The notes beneath the pieces are model-generated. The model was given only the letters and a program-made list of their open reading frames with translations, was not told the origin of the DNA and ran no database searches. Below, piece by piece: positions 26,701 to 38,700 of a stretch of 64,000 nt of DNA; position 1 is the stretch's first letter; each line of letters begins with the position of its first letter. A program made the position numbers and the translations under genes. This DNA comes from Spirometra erinaceieuropaei. Its lineage: Eukaryota; Platyhelminthes; Cestoda; Diphyllobothriidea; Diphyllobothriidae. The stretch spans positions 361,528 through 425,527 of the forward strand of contig CACRXP010000419.1 in NCBI GenBank assembly GCA_902702965.1, written 5' to 3'.

Positions 26701-29700
26701 CGGCCGTCGTGTGCGTCAGTCCGAATTGTTCGGCTTTCGTCTCTTCCACTTTTCCCTGAGATTTTTCTACGTAGCATCTAACTCGATATGCCCGTACACC
26801 CTAAGGATAGGGTTGGCTACCTCGATAGAAAGGAAGTCATCTGTAAGATCCCATGCGATGCCTGTGATGCCTTATATTGTGGCCAAGCGGGAAAATTTGC
26901 CTCTACACGCATCCGCGAACATCAACTGATAGTTAAGAGGCGAGACCACTTGTCTCAAATGGCCATGCACACTCTTGATACTGGGCACACTTTCGCATGG
27001 AACAAAACTCGCATGGTCGGAGTTTGTCCATCTAAAAAGGCCGAAAGTTTCTTAAAGCCATGCACTCCGATGAGTCGTGCATCAGCAGGCATATCGAGTA
27101 AGATGCCGCGTACAAAATCTCAAGGGATAGTGGAAGAGACGAAAGCCGATCAATACAGGCAGACGCACACGACGAACGCTTACTGGCCGAAGCACCAAAT
27201 GAGTATTGATTGTTCAGCACGATTGAAATGGTAATTGCATTTTGCACATTTACTCGAGTCTGACGACGACACGGAGAACCGACTTCGAAAATATACTCAA
27301 TTAGGTTTGCTCCTTTTCCCAAAGAACGTACTTGCTTTCAAATTCTATTTTTTGGGATGCCTGCGTTCCAGTATATACTAATGTGATTGAATTACAAGTG
27401 TGATGTGACAAATGATCCTCTGTTTGTACAGAGTTCTACAGATCCACAAATCACATATTTTAAAGAGCAAACAGAAAATGACGTGGTTGCGTGCATCTCG
27501 CCGCACCTGCTTTTGACGGTCTGGAGAATCAGGTTTCAAGTTGGCGATGGTTGTTTTGAGTAATCCGTTTCCAGTTAAAGTAATGCCCGTTAGTAAACAA
27601 TGACGCGGAAGTGTGCCGAAGTGGCCTGGATCCCCACGCCCAAAGTGTTCTGTTTTTACTTAACGCCTTGAGCTAATAAGCAAAATACATAACGTTTGAG
27701 ATGTCCCCGTCTAATCATTTCGTCTTCACCACGGGGACCGAAACAAAACAGACCGATTCCCAGTCAGAAGGTGGCACGCCACGGCATGATACGTATCTGA
27801 ACACTGTGCTTCTCGGTTATCTCAACTCAAATCCGACTCGCTTAATTCCTTTTTTATGCTTGAAAACATAAAAAGCGTTGGTCGATATATGCGTGTGTGG
27901 ATTTGCTCCTAAACGCGCTGGATGCGCCAGGCCAACGTCGGGGCTACATCGAATTCTGGTGGGTGTTATCGGGAACGCGCACCCATAACAAATGCCAACA
28001 TTCGGGGTGTGTGGTGGCCGGCCCAGTTGCAGGCTCATACCGCGTCAATTGGGATCCCTGCTGTCACCCATATTTGCTGTCGCTGTTGTTGAAAATCCTG
28101 GTCAAGTGATTTTTGTGAAGCAGAGTGCGTGTGGTGGTATGCCTCGGTGCCGCTTTTTGCCGTGCCAGCCACCTACGGCCTCTCCCACCTCCGGTCTTCT
28201 TGACCTGCTCATGACACCAGGCCCAGGTTGGGGGGGGAGGAGGTGAGAGTGTGGTAGGTGCTGTGCAAGTCTACTATCACCGTAAACAAATTCACGCGTA
28301 AAACGTCACTGCGCTCACCCTGCTTTGGAGCACGCAGTATAGACATACTCGAAATCTGCGGTCGAACTGTCGTCGTCGTCATATGTGCCTGGGCCTGAAA
28401 CTCGCATCTTGATAACCCGTCGGTCGCGATCAATGAGAACCAGCGAAGGATCGCACTGCACACTTAGACGTGGATTGCTTTACGGTAAACGAGAATCACG
28501 CTGCAGTGACCCCGCTCTCTTCCGTGGCCCAGATTCGAGACTGCTGGAGGTGGGCGTGATTGACCTGCACTTTCGATCTACTTAAACTCCTACATAGAGA
28601 GATCTGCCGGTCTTTAGGAAGATGCGCATTCCAGGAATGTCTTCTCCTGGTGATGTTGAAGGAAATGAATTTGTTCGTACATGTATTTAACAGAAAGATG
28701 CTTCAACGCCCTCGCAGCACAGGGGCCGACTGAACAGCCAATCACCAATGCACCCGCGTCGTTGGGACTTCGCTGAGCTACTTCTGTTTGCAACTTCGTT
28801 TTTGTCAAACGGGTTAAATGTCCTACAGAAAGAAGGACTCTGAGGTGGAACAGTACACCTTACACCGTTCATTATGGAATTTCTGTGATCTGTAAAGTGT
28901 TCCATTCACAGTTTAAACAAGCTCGTCTATAGAAACCTACTTTTCAAATTCGCCAGTCGTGCCAGACGCAAATAGCGGACGAGGTGAAGTTGTGGGCTGC
29001 CTAAGCACGCTGTTTGCTGAGTGATCCGTTCGGGCCGAGGATGACGAGAGGACAGAAGCCAGCGGGATATGACTGCCCCAGTAGCCCTGTAAATGCCTTT
29101 TGCGAGCAGAATATGCAGTCGACCAAGTTTATGTCAACTGCCGTCAGCAGTACAGAGGTATGCAAGTCTCTAGCCGTAGCATTACACCATGTTCATGTAA
29201 TAATCTTCCAAGGCAAAGACAAGGTCGGTTCAGATTGGTATACACGGCCTCGATGCCTGCCCGGCGCCACATGCCTCTAGCGTTTGGCCTGATGATCAGT
29301 GACTTGTAGCAAATCTCAGTAGGTGACTAGCACTCCCGGCAAAATTCTCTGCGTCTGAAGCTTTCTCCGTAGGGATAAACGCCTTTCGAATAATTGTCTT
29401 CCGGGCACCTACAGTAGGTGGGCTAACTCATAAAATGTCAACCGAAATTCCGAAATGCGTTTTCAGTTCGAAAAGGTTAATTAAGTTTGTAAAACTAATA
29501 ACCATGCAGCATAATTCTATAATAATTCAGTTACTCCAGGATGCCGGCTTTCGAATGAACTTCCTTCCGGCTGCATGCAAAAACTACACTCTCTAAAAAC
29601 GACTGCTTAAGTAGCATAATTTTTTCTCATTGATTTTTGATGCCCCTAAATTTCTTATTATATTTCATGGAAAACATGCATAAAAATATTCATTCATTCA

Positions 29701-32700
29701 TTTCCATAGATACTTACGTCTTCTTCTAATTTTATGCTCGCAGAAGGGTCGTAATTTGGTTTTACAAAGTTAATAATCGTGGGACTTATAAATACCGTGA
29801 GATAGCCGTTCATAAATAGTCATATCTCTGCATTTGCCAATGTGGCTTGCAAAGTTAACAATATGGATCAAATCGACTACTTGATTTCATGAACCCTGTA
29901 TGTTTCCCGTTTATTACCGTAGAAAAATATGCAGTTTTCTGTACACAGAAAATATACGGCTTGTAGTTTGGAAACCCTGAATCCAATTGTACGGTAGAGC
30001 GCGTTCAAAATTATTGCGGAATTGGAAAAGTTTTTGAAAACCAATAATACCCTTCCGTCGAGTATAAAATTAGAAGAAGACCTAAGGTTCTACCGAATGA
30101 GTTGAAGACTGAATATTTTTATGCATGTTTTCCATGAAATATAATTGGACTTTTAGGGGCATCGCAAATCAAAGACAAAAATGCATGCTACTCAAGTAGT
30201 TATTTCTTACAGACTATGGTTTTTGCATGCAGTTCGTCCGAAAGCCGGCATCCTGAGACAACCGAAATGTTATAGAATTATGCTGCATGATTATTAGTTT
30301 TACAAACATAATTAAGCTTTTCGATACGAAAACGCATTTCAGAAGTTCGGTTGACATTTCGTGATTTAGCCCACCTACTGTATGCTGACAAAAACGAGGG
30401 AAAGACTGGAATGGCAACTTTTCGCACGCTGTCACAATCCATTGAATCTGCCCTCAGGTGCAGGTATGTCGTTACACCTTGCACCCATGTTCCGTCAGGC
30501 GTGATGGGTAAGCCCTTTTCACTTACAAATTTCATATGGTTTTCGTTACGATTGCCCCCCCCCCTCCTAGATCGCGATTGATGAGTTCGCCGCCTCCACA
30601 ATGCAAGGCCAAGTCAGTCTGCCCAATGGCGTCCAGCAGGGTGGCCTCTCTATCTCGCATGACAAACTGTTGCTGTCCAAGTTATGCCTTCTGATCGGGC
30701 AAACTACCCAATTGATTGGCAGCCTTTTCTCTCGCTTTCAGTCATGTAGGTTCCTCCAGGTTTTTTGGAATTTCCATTCCCTGTCAACCCCTTGATCAAT
30801 CCCCCCCCCCTCCCCGGCTCTTTCGTCTCCACTGGCCTGTTCCCTTCTACTGAAACTCAGTTCCCTACACGCTCCCTATGGGCAGGCAATAGGAGTTGTC
30901 ATTGAGGTCTCGTGTAGGTGTTTTCTAGGTAGACATCGTAACGTTGGTTTTTTGCGCCTACTGAAAAAGTGCGGCCAGACAGCTCTACGGATCTACCCCT
31001 TCCCTAATTTTGCACCGGCGCTTTGTCGCACCTCACATATTCCACCTTCGGCGGCGATCTTAAAACGGAAACCTTCCACCACCTTTTTGTATAAAATAAA
31101 AGCTGCCCATCGACTGTCGCAGAGCGACACCATTATATCCTCGTAGGCTTCGTTGGACATCTAACCTACGGATCGTCTAGCTTCGGGTGTGCCACACTTC
31201 GGGGTTGGGTATGACTGGCTGACGACGGCAAATAAGCCAGAAATGGCCATTCCAGTCTCCCTTGTATTTGTCGGTAATACTATTCTGCCTATATATCATG
31301 CGCCGCTGTGCGGCTGCTGGTTGGGCTCAATAGAGAGTCCATAAGTCACAACGGAACGAGTGAATTCCGTAGCGCTACTGGTTAGCGCCCATCTGCCATT
31401 ATATGTATATCACGAAGTTTTGCTGGTTCGCGGCTTTCTGCGGACAGTAACCCATTTTATCCCTAGTACAATAGATGTGCTTTCTCATTTAATGTTAGCT
31501 GAAATTATGAAGTCAGTTTTCAACTCTAAAAGATTACTTAAATAGGGTTGTAATACCAATCACTGTGCAGCAGAACCCCCGCGATCGAGGAGGGATCACT
31601 GTAATCCTTTCAGCTTCCCCTTACGCTTCACCTTTCTGCCCCCTTTTTCCCCTTCATAACTTTGCCTTTTTCTCTATTTCTGTTCCTAAAGCCGGAAACG
31701 CCGACAGGGTTGTGGGCCTCGATCTGATGCTTCATCAGACTCTGCGTATCCTAGTGGAGTGTGCCAGCCTTCGGAATGAGAAGCTTTCACGGCTCTCAAT
31801 CTCCTGCTTCAGGTACATCAATCTCGGCCTTCTTTTCACCGTATATCTACATTTTTCCGATCGTCCTAGCCCATCTCATCTAGTCTTGGCGCTGAGCAAA
31901 GTTGGTTATTGCGGTTGATGCTGTGCTCAAGTCTGCCTCACTATAACTAACGGACAATTCACCGGTGCCGCACCCGTCTGTTGTTTTGGCGAAAACCTAG
32001 TCCATTGTGTTCGTACGGGACGTGTGTGACAGACGGTTTTTAGCGCTGCTAGCCACCTGTGCCCGATTCCTCGATCGGCTCTGACTCTGTCGTGACATTG
32101 AGGCCAGGAGAGTGAGGGAGGAGGTAGTGCGGTAGGTGCAGTGCAAGTCGGCTATCATTATTAACTGGCTCGTGCGCAAGTTACCGCTGCTGCGCCCACA
32201 CCGTGCGGCAAACGATGGAAATCATTCATTCACAACTTTCCGTCCAATCCTTATTTATCGCCGATTTGCGGCCCTACCTGCATGTCGGTCCAATATCATT
32301 TCCATTTTAAATACTGAAGGTCATCACAGCGATGTTCGACATCTTTGTTTACAGTCCGCCCTCACAGCCCTCCAAAAGCCACTTGTCCTGTCACAGAGCC
32401 GGAGCTTTGAGGAGGCAGCACGTCCACTCTGTCTACCAATAAACTTTCGTTTTATCCTGGGGCCTAATACGAGCCCATATTCGATAATGAACATTTGTCA
32501 ACTGTTGTCCTGTTTGATGGCTGCGTCTGTCTACTGTGGCTGCACATCCGTGGAGAGTGTGCAGCTCAGCGGTAGTGAAGTCGGTCCCCTTTGCCTCTGT
32601 GAGAACCTGGCGCATTGTGCGGCGGCGGCTCGTGTGTAGCACGCGTAGACGAGCCGTTAGGGTTCGTCAGCCACTGCGCTCGAGCCCACCTCTGGTCGTC

Positions 32701-35700
32701 TCCACATTTTTTTGCCATCGGAGCGCGGTGAGTGGGAGAGGAGAGAGTGCTTTGGATGCTGCGTGCAAATCTGCCTCACGATAAATACGTTAACGCGCAA
32801 GTCCTCGAGGCTGCATCCACTTCGTTGGAAACATGCATTTTCAACCCTTGTCCTATTCAACTACACCGTTTGCCGACTCTGTCCGAACATCCGTTAACGA
32901 TGGGTAGCTGCAACTATAACTACTACGTTCAACGGTAATGAAGTCGGTAGGTGTCGCTTGTGTGAGACCAGCATGTTTAAAGATCGCTCCCACTCTCAAC
33001 GCCCTGTTACACCAGCTGGCCACAGGATTACTACTGCCCGCAAACCTTCATCACTCAGATGCCTAAGAAAACGTGTCTGGATCACTGGCAGATATACTGC
33101 TTTGCAGTTTAGTTCACTGAACTGAATAGTAGTATATTTGTCAGTTCCGCCGTGTGATCCGGTTGGATTTCTGCCAAGATTGTGGGCGGCGGAGCATAAA
33201 ACTAAATCCCGTCAGAAAACTGAGGCTTATTTCTTTCTAGAGCATAAACATTCCTCCCCCTCTTGCTGAGTTGAACAACTAACTCCTCCGAGAGCAAAAA
33301 AACCCTGTCCTTGCCGGTCTGATAGCTCATTACCTCATTCAGGGCTGAAATGATCTCCACCACAAATCCCCTGTTCGTCCGGGTATGATGCAGAATGACA
33401 CCCTACTTTACGACCTTAAATTCATTTTTCATGTCAATGCTATCCCCCGCCGAAAAAGTCCTTCTCGCCGGTTTCTAAATCTCACCACGCTCATGTGCGG
33501 GTCTGCTAAAGTCTCATCACTACCACAAGTCTTTCTGCTCAAACCTAGCGCACTTTTGCCATTTCCCGTCCCCGGTAGATTGAGGATGTGTCTGGGAAGT
33601 AAGCGAAAGATTTGACCTATAAATGATCCATACTCATGTACTTTCTCCTGACGACTGTATGAGTGACTGGGGATAGCGCATGTTTTGCTTCTTAATCCCC
33701 AGATCCCATAGCTTTTGAGGCAGATTTTTGTCGCCAATTGAGTTTATGTTGTCGTTATTGTCGACACTGCACCGAAGACTCTTAAAACGCCACCCTACTC
33801 CAGCACCATTATTGAGTAGGAACGATTGATGGTTGTTACTCTGTAATAAGGACAACCTGAAGTGCGTTTTCTTTTAGGAAGGATTACTTGGGTGTAATCG
33901 CGATGCTAATTATCGTGCAGTTTAATCCAAGGATATTTCATCCATGCCAAGATGTCGGCCTTTGAATAGCTTCTTTCTGACCGAAGAAAGTGCACCTTTC
34001 CGTTTCAAAGAGTTCTTCAATCCCCGAATAAATTTCAACTCGACTAACCTTGCACATTCGCCCAGGATTTGCACCTAAATAATTTTTGCGTTGATATTTC
34101 AGTCCTACATAAATAGGTTCGCTGGTAAGATGTGGTTATGCAGCCCTACCTGATGGATACAATATGGTTGGCCCACTTAATTATTTTGAGTTGGTATGAT
34201 TACGTTGACATGATGTTACTGTTCGCTGCGGTATGTTTTCTGTGGGCTGCCGCGTTTCTTTGTTGTCGAATCTGCCTTTTTCGGCCCAGTGCCGGTGGTC
34301 CTCCTTGACTTTCGACCTGTAGTCTTCTAACTTTCGCATTGGATGTTTCAGGGTAAGGGCTTAGGACTGTGGTTAAGGGTAAAGGTGACTAATTCCCAAT
34401 CACATCTAACCTAGTCATTTCTAATGTTCCCTTCGTCTTGATATTTTCTTGCCATCGGTGAAAGGTGTGTGCGGGTGGAGAGAGAGAGAGAGAGAGAGAG
34501 TGCGATTGTTGCTGCGCACAAGTCTGCCTCGCTGTGAACTGATTCACGCGCGGATCGCCGATGCTGAACCCACTACTTCGTGGGGCACACGGTGGACGGT
34601 GTCACGACAGGCGTTTTTTGCCTACATTGCCTCATGCCGTCGGGTGTTTCCGTCGGTTTCCGCTTGAAACCGTCTCGGCACAAACACTTCCTGAAGTACT
34701 CAATATTTCTCCGTGGAGGCTAATTTCAGGCTTTCAAAAAGGTTTCTGCTAAGATTCATGAAGCTCGAAGTGCGTGGACCGGCTATTCCTTGCTTCAAGG
34801 TCAAACATTTTATCTTCTTTGTGAGATCAAAGCCTAAAACAGTTATTCAGACTTCTCCGGCTTTGCCATTGTTGTCAGCGTCGCCAATGACAAACAGTCC
34901 ATCTTCATTCTTCTGATTCGGTTCGGGTTCGATGTTTTTCTTCCTCCCTCTAAACTCACAACGCGTTCAAGTTCGTGGCTCTGCAAGTATTCAACTGACA
35001 CACTAACTCGGTCTTCCTCTGTGCTCCGCGCAGGCTGTAATGGCTCCCTCGTGTGACTTTCCTGCTAACTTTTCCCACTGAGAGACCTGAGATTCAGTCC
35101 TTGTGTAATGTAATTGCATGTATGGACCGTCACATGTGTGGTTCGCGTAGGCACACGGTCAGTCTCGTCAGCTACAACCACCTCCAGCTGTCTTCTCTTT
35201 GTTTTGCCCTTTTTGGTGAAATGAGAAGAGGGAGAACGTGGGGTGAGTGCTGCTCTCAAGTCCACCGCAACTAAAAACTGGTGAGCTCATATGTCAACAC
35301 TTCATCCTCTTGATGGTGGTAATCCTTGTTGATTGCGAAAGGCGAACTGTCAGGTCATCCTTGGAGCAGTTCGTTCGTTGGTAGGCCTTTGCTAACGGTA
35401 ATTTGTCTCATGCTAGACAGCGCCATACGCATTATAAACGCCCATTTACAGTCTAAATAAGTTCATGACGTTTTGCGCCAGTTCGCACACATATATCCGC
35501 CTGTCGTCTGATTGACGTGGAGTGTCGGTTCGCTAGTGCTTGCTCACGGTCAAGCCGAATGTCGCCCAACTGTTTGACCTCTTGAACACGTACGATTTAA
35601 ACCGTCGCTATGCTTTTCAGCTATATCCGGAGGGGAAGTGGAAGGTTTTCACTTTAAGCCAGATCCCTCTGATTTCCCGCATGCGTTCACGTCCATGTGC

Positions 35701-38700
35701 CCGCGCTCGCGAGTTTCTTACTGAAATTCTTTTAATGGTCGACTCGTGTCTCAGCCAATTCTCTGTGCTCCCACCTCACGGAGTCCAAATATTCTGTCGG
35801 CCTGCTGAGAGGTATCTGGCGCATTATTGGCGTGCGTGGCCCCACTCGAGAATGTTTGTTTTTTGCAACATGGGAGTTAATCGTTTGCTGTTGCGGCGGA
35901 ACGTCGCGCAAGCATCCCTTTTCATACGCGTGTGGGTTGAGCACGGGAACACCGAACCCCTTGTCTCAAATCCCTGGGGCGGGGGTTAGCGCTATGAGGG
36001 TTACTGTTAGAAATGGGAGAAAGAGGGTGAGGTCGACGACTCAGCGCATTTTCCCCACTATAAACAATCTGACGCACTTGAAGCTATCACGGTGCGCTAA
36101 AAGCCGTGGCTTGGAAGGTTGCCAACTGATGGGATAACTTGGACCTCGCAGTCGGCCCAGTGTTATGTGTGCTGGTGTGGAGTGGCCGACTGGTGGTCTA
36201 AGAGTCAGGCTGCAATGGTTCCTTCTTAATGTGGCCTTTATGGCACTCCCACTCCGTGGAATCCGAGCCGGGTGTGGCGGCACGCCTAGGCGCGGCTTCG
36301 GTCGTGCCAGCCTCTATTATCTTTGTTGCTGTTGGACAAACACATGGTAGTTGGTTATTTGAACCAGGGGCGTGGAGTGGAAAGCCAAGGAGCGGGCTTG
36401 ACTGCGCCATCCTCCTGCGCCCTCCCCTGCCTCCGATCTTCTTGACTCTGTCTTGACACCGGGTCCAGGTGGGGGAGGAGGGGAGATTGCGGCAGATGCT
36501 GTGTAAGTCTACGATCGTTATCAACTAATTCACGCGCAAGTCACCGACCCTGCCCCACCTTGCTGTGGGGCACATGGTGAACTTCGTCGGGAGCGACGGT
36601 CGAACTGCCATTGTTAGGGTTTGAGTTAGGGCTAGGAGGAATAGGTACCACCTGGAACTTAGCACGAATCTGTCTGTAGTACGGGGGTCCATATTCCCGT
36701 GCCCGACCCACACATATAGATTTGCTGGAAAACGGGCATCCCAAGAAATTTAATTGAAAATAAGTAAGATTCTTTGGGAAGAGAACAACCTTTAATGCGT
36801 ACATGTTCGAGTCTGGTTCCCCAGCTCGTCGTCAGACTTTTGGGCAATGTACAAAAACAGTTAACTATTTAACCCTGTCGAACAATTGATTTCGTAATCC
36901 CATCGGCATTGGCTGCGCCCACCTCCATTTGTCCTTGAGAAATTTGTACGTGGCATCTAGATTAATATGCCGACTCATGAATGCCTTGTCTAAGTGCATT
37001 CCCTCCAGGAATTCGCGGCCTTTCCTTATTGGGCAGGCGCCAACAATGCGGGTGTTCTCCCATGCAAATTTGTGTCCAGTGTCCAGTGTGCGCATGGTTA
37101 CCAGGGTTAGATGATCTCGTCTCCTCACCGCTAACTGATGCTCATGTATGCGGATAGAGGCAGATTTCCCAGTTTGGCCACAATAGACGGCATCACAACT
37201 GGAGCATGGTTTTTGTAGACAACACCTTTTCTATCAAGATAGCCAACCCTGTCCTTGGGGTGTACAAGCTGTGTACGCAAGGTGGTTGTAGATTGGTGTG
37301 CTACTTGTATCAGAGGCTTTTTTAACTGTCTTTCGACAAGTTCAGATACATTTTTGCACGTATGGGAGGGTGGGCCAGGTGAATCTTTTGGTGCCTGGCA
37401 CACCCTCTTACCACGCCTACTTCACGTGTTTCGACGAGCTGGGGAACCAGACTCGAAAATTTACGAAATAAATCTTGTTCATTTTCCCAAAGAACTCATT
37501 CTTCGAATTATGTTTCTTGGGATGCCCATCTTCCAGTACATCTATAGATATATATTTTTTGCGCACATAATGCATAAAAACTGTGCGGACATGTGCTGGG
37601 TGATCGTCAAGCACATTTCTTCCCTCATTCGGCCTTGTGAGCACAACCATTTCCAAGCGCTTATGCCTTTTCTTGTCCACTACTCCCCCCCACCCACCTA
37701 GGCATCTGATGCTCTCCATCTCAGCTCGCCTAACCCCCTTGCAGTGGGACTTGGCAGCGAACCACTTTGAGGAGGTCTTTCGTGTCTGCCTTTTCCCCCT
37801 GCACACCCTCACTACAGTCCACGAAGCCACCGCCCGACGCTCGCCCACCTCTGTGCCCGCAGGGGACACCAGCGGCCTACAGGTGGCCAACCTTCGCCCC
37901 GTGGTTACGGCTTCGGAGACCGAGGGGCGCGATCGTCTGCGTCAGCTGACACTTCATCTCTTCCAGTTGGAAGAACAGCGCCAAATATGCGCTGATGAGG
38001 CGCCTACCGATGTGGCGTCACCCTCGGGAGACGCTGACGACAGCTCGGTCTCAATGCAACCCGGCTCGCAGGTCCTCACATTTGACCTCTCCGTGTATCC
38101 CCTGTCCACATGCTCGCTGGAGCGGCCCCCTGTGGAAACGTATGTTGCCTCCTTGTTTGTCTATGCTACGTGGGAGACTCGCATGTTACCATGATCTACT
38201 CCCAAGGAGCTGTGAAGTGACGCGGTACAACCGCGGAGCCGGAATGGGAGGGAGCCGAGGACATTTGACTCTTATTTTTTATTAGCATAGCATGCCTACC
38301 TATATGGTTTAGGCCTAAGTGAAGAAGAAGGGTCGAGCACCGGAATATTTTATTCACTGTCCTGAGCTTTCAGACTCGTGCGGCAGCCCATCGTCAGAGG
38401 TAGAAGCCGCAACATAACAAGCGACTGTTCTAGGGCATGTGGAACAATCATCGACCGACGGCGCAAGACTGCGCAGGGCTCTGTACGCCGGCATCAGATC
38501 GGTAAATCGATTGACTTCTGAACGAGTCCGAAAGCTCAGGACAATAAACAAAATGTTCCGGTGCTCGACCCTTCTTCTTCTTCTTCTTCTTCTTCTTCTT
38601 CTTCTACTTCTTCTTCCCCTCCTTCTTTCCCCTTCTCCTCCTCCTTCTTCTTCTTCTTCTTCTTCATATTCTTCTTCTTCCTCTTCTTCTGCCACATCTA

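Noticed and set aside
32136..32639. 167-codon frame considered as an extra ARFGEF3 exon between 31812 and 37702
   Set aside because: It overlaps GC-rich repeat copies, and the conserved protein reads straight from 31812 into 37702 without it.
37417..37890. Minus-strand frame of 157 codons across the acceptor at 37701
   Set aside because: Antisense of the ARFGEF3-like exon plus PLE terminus; no family similarity.
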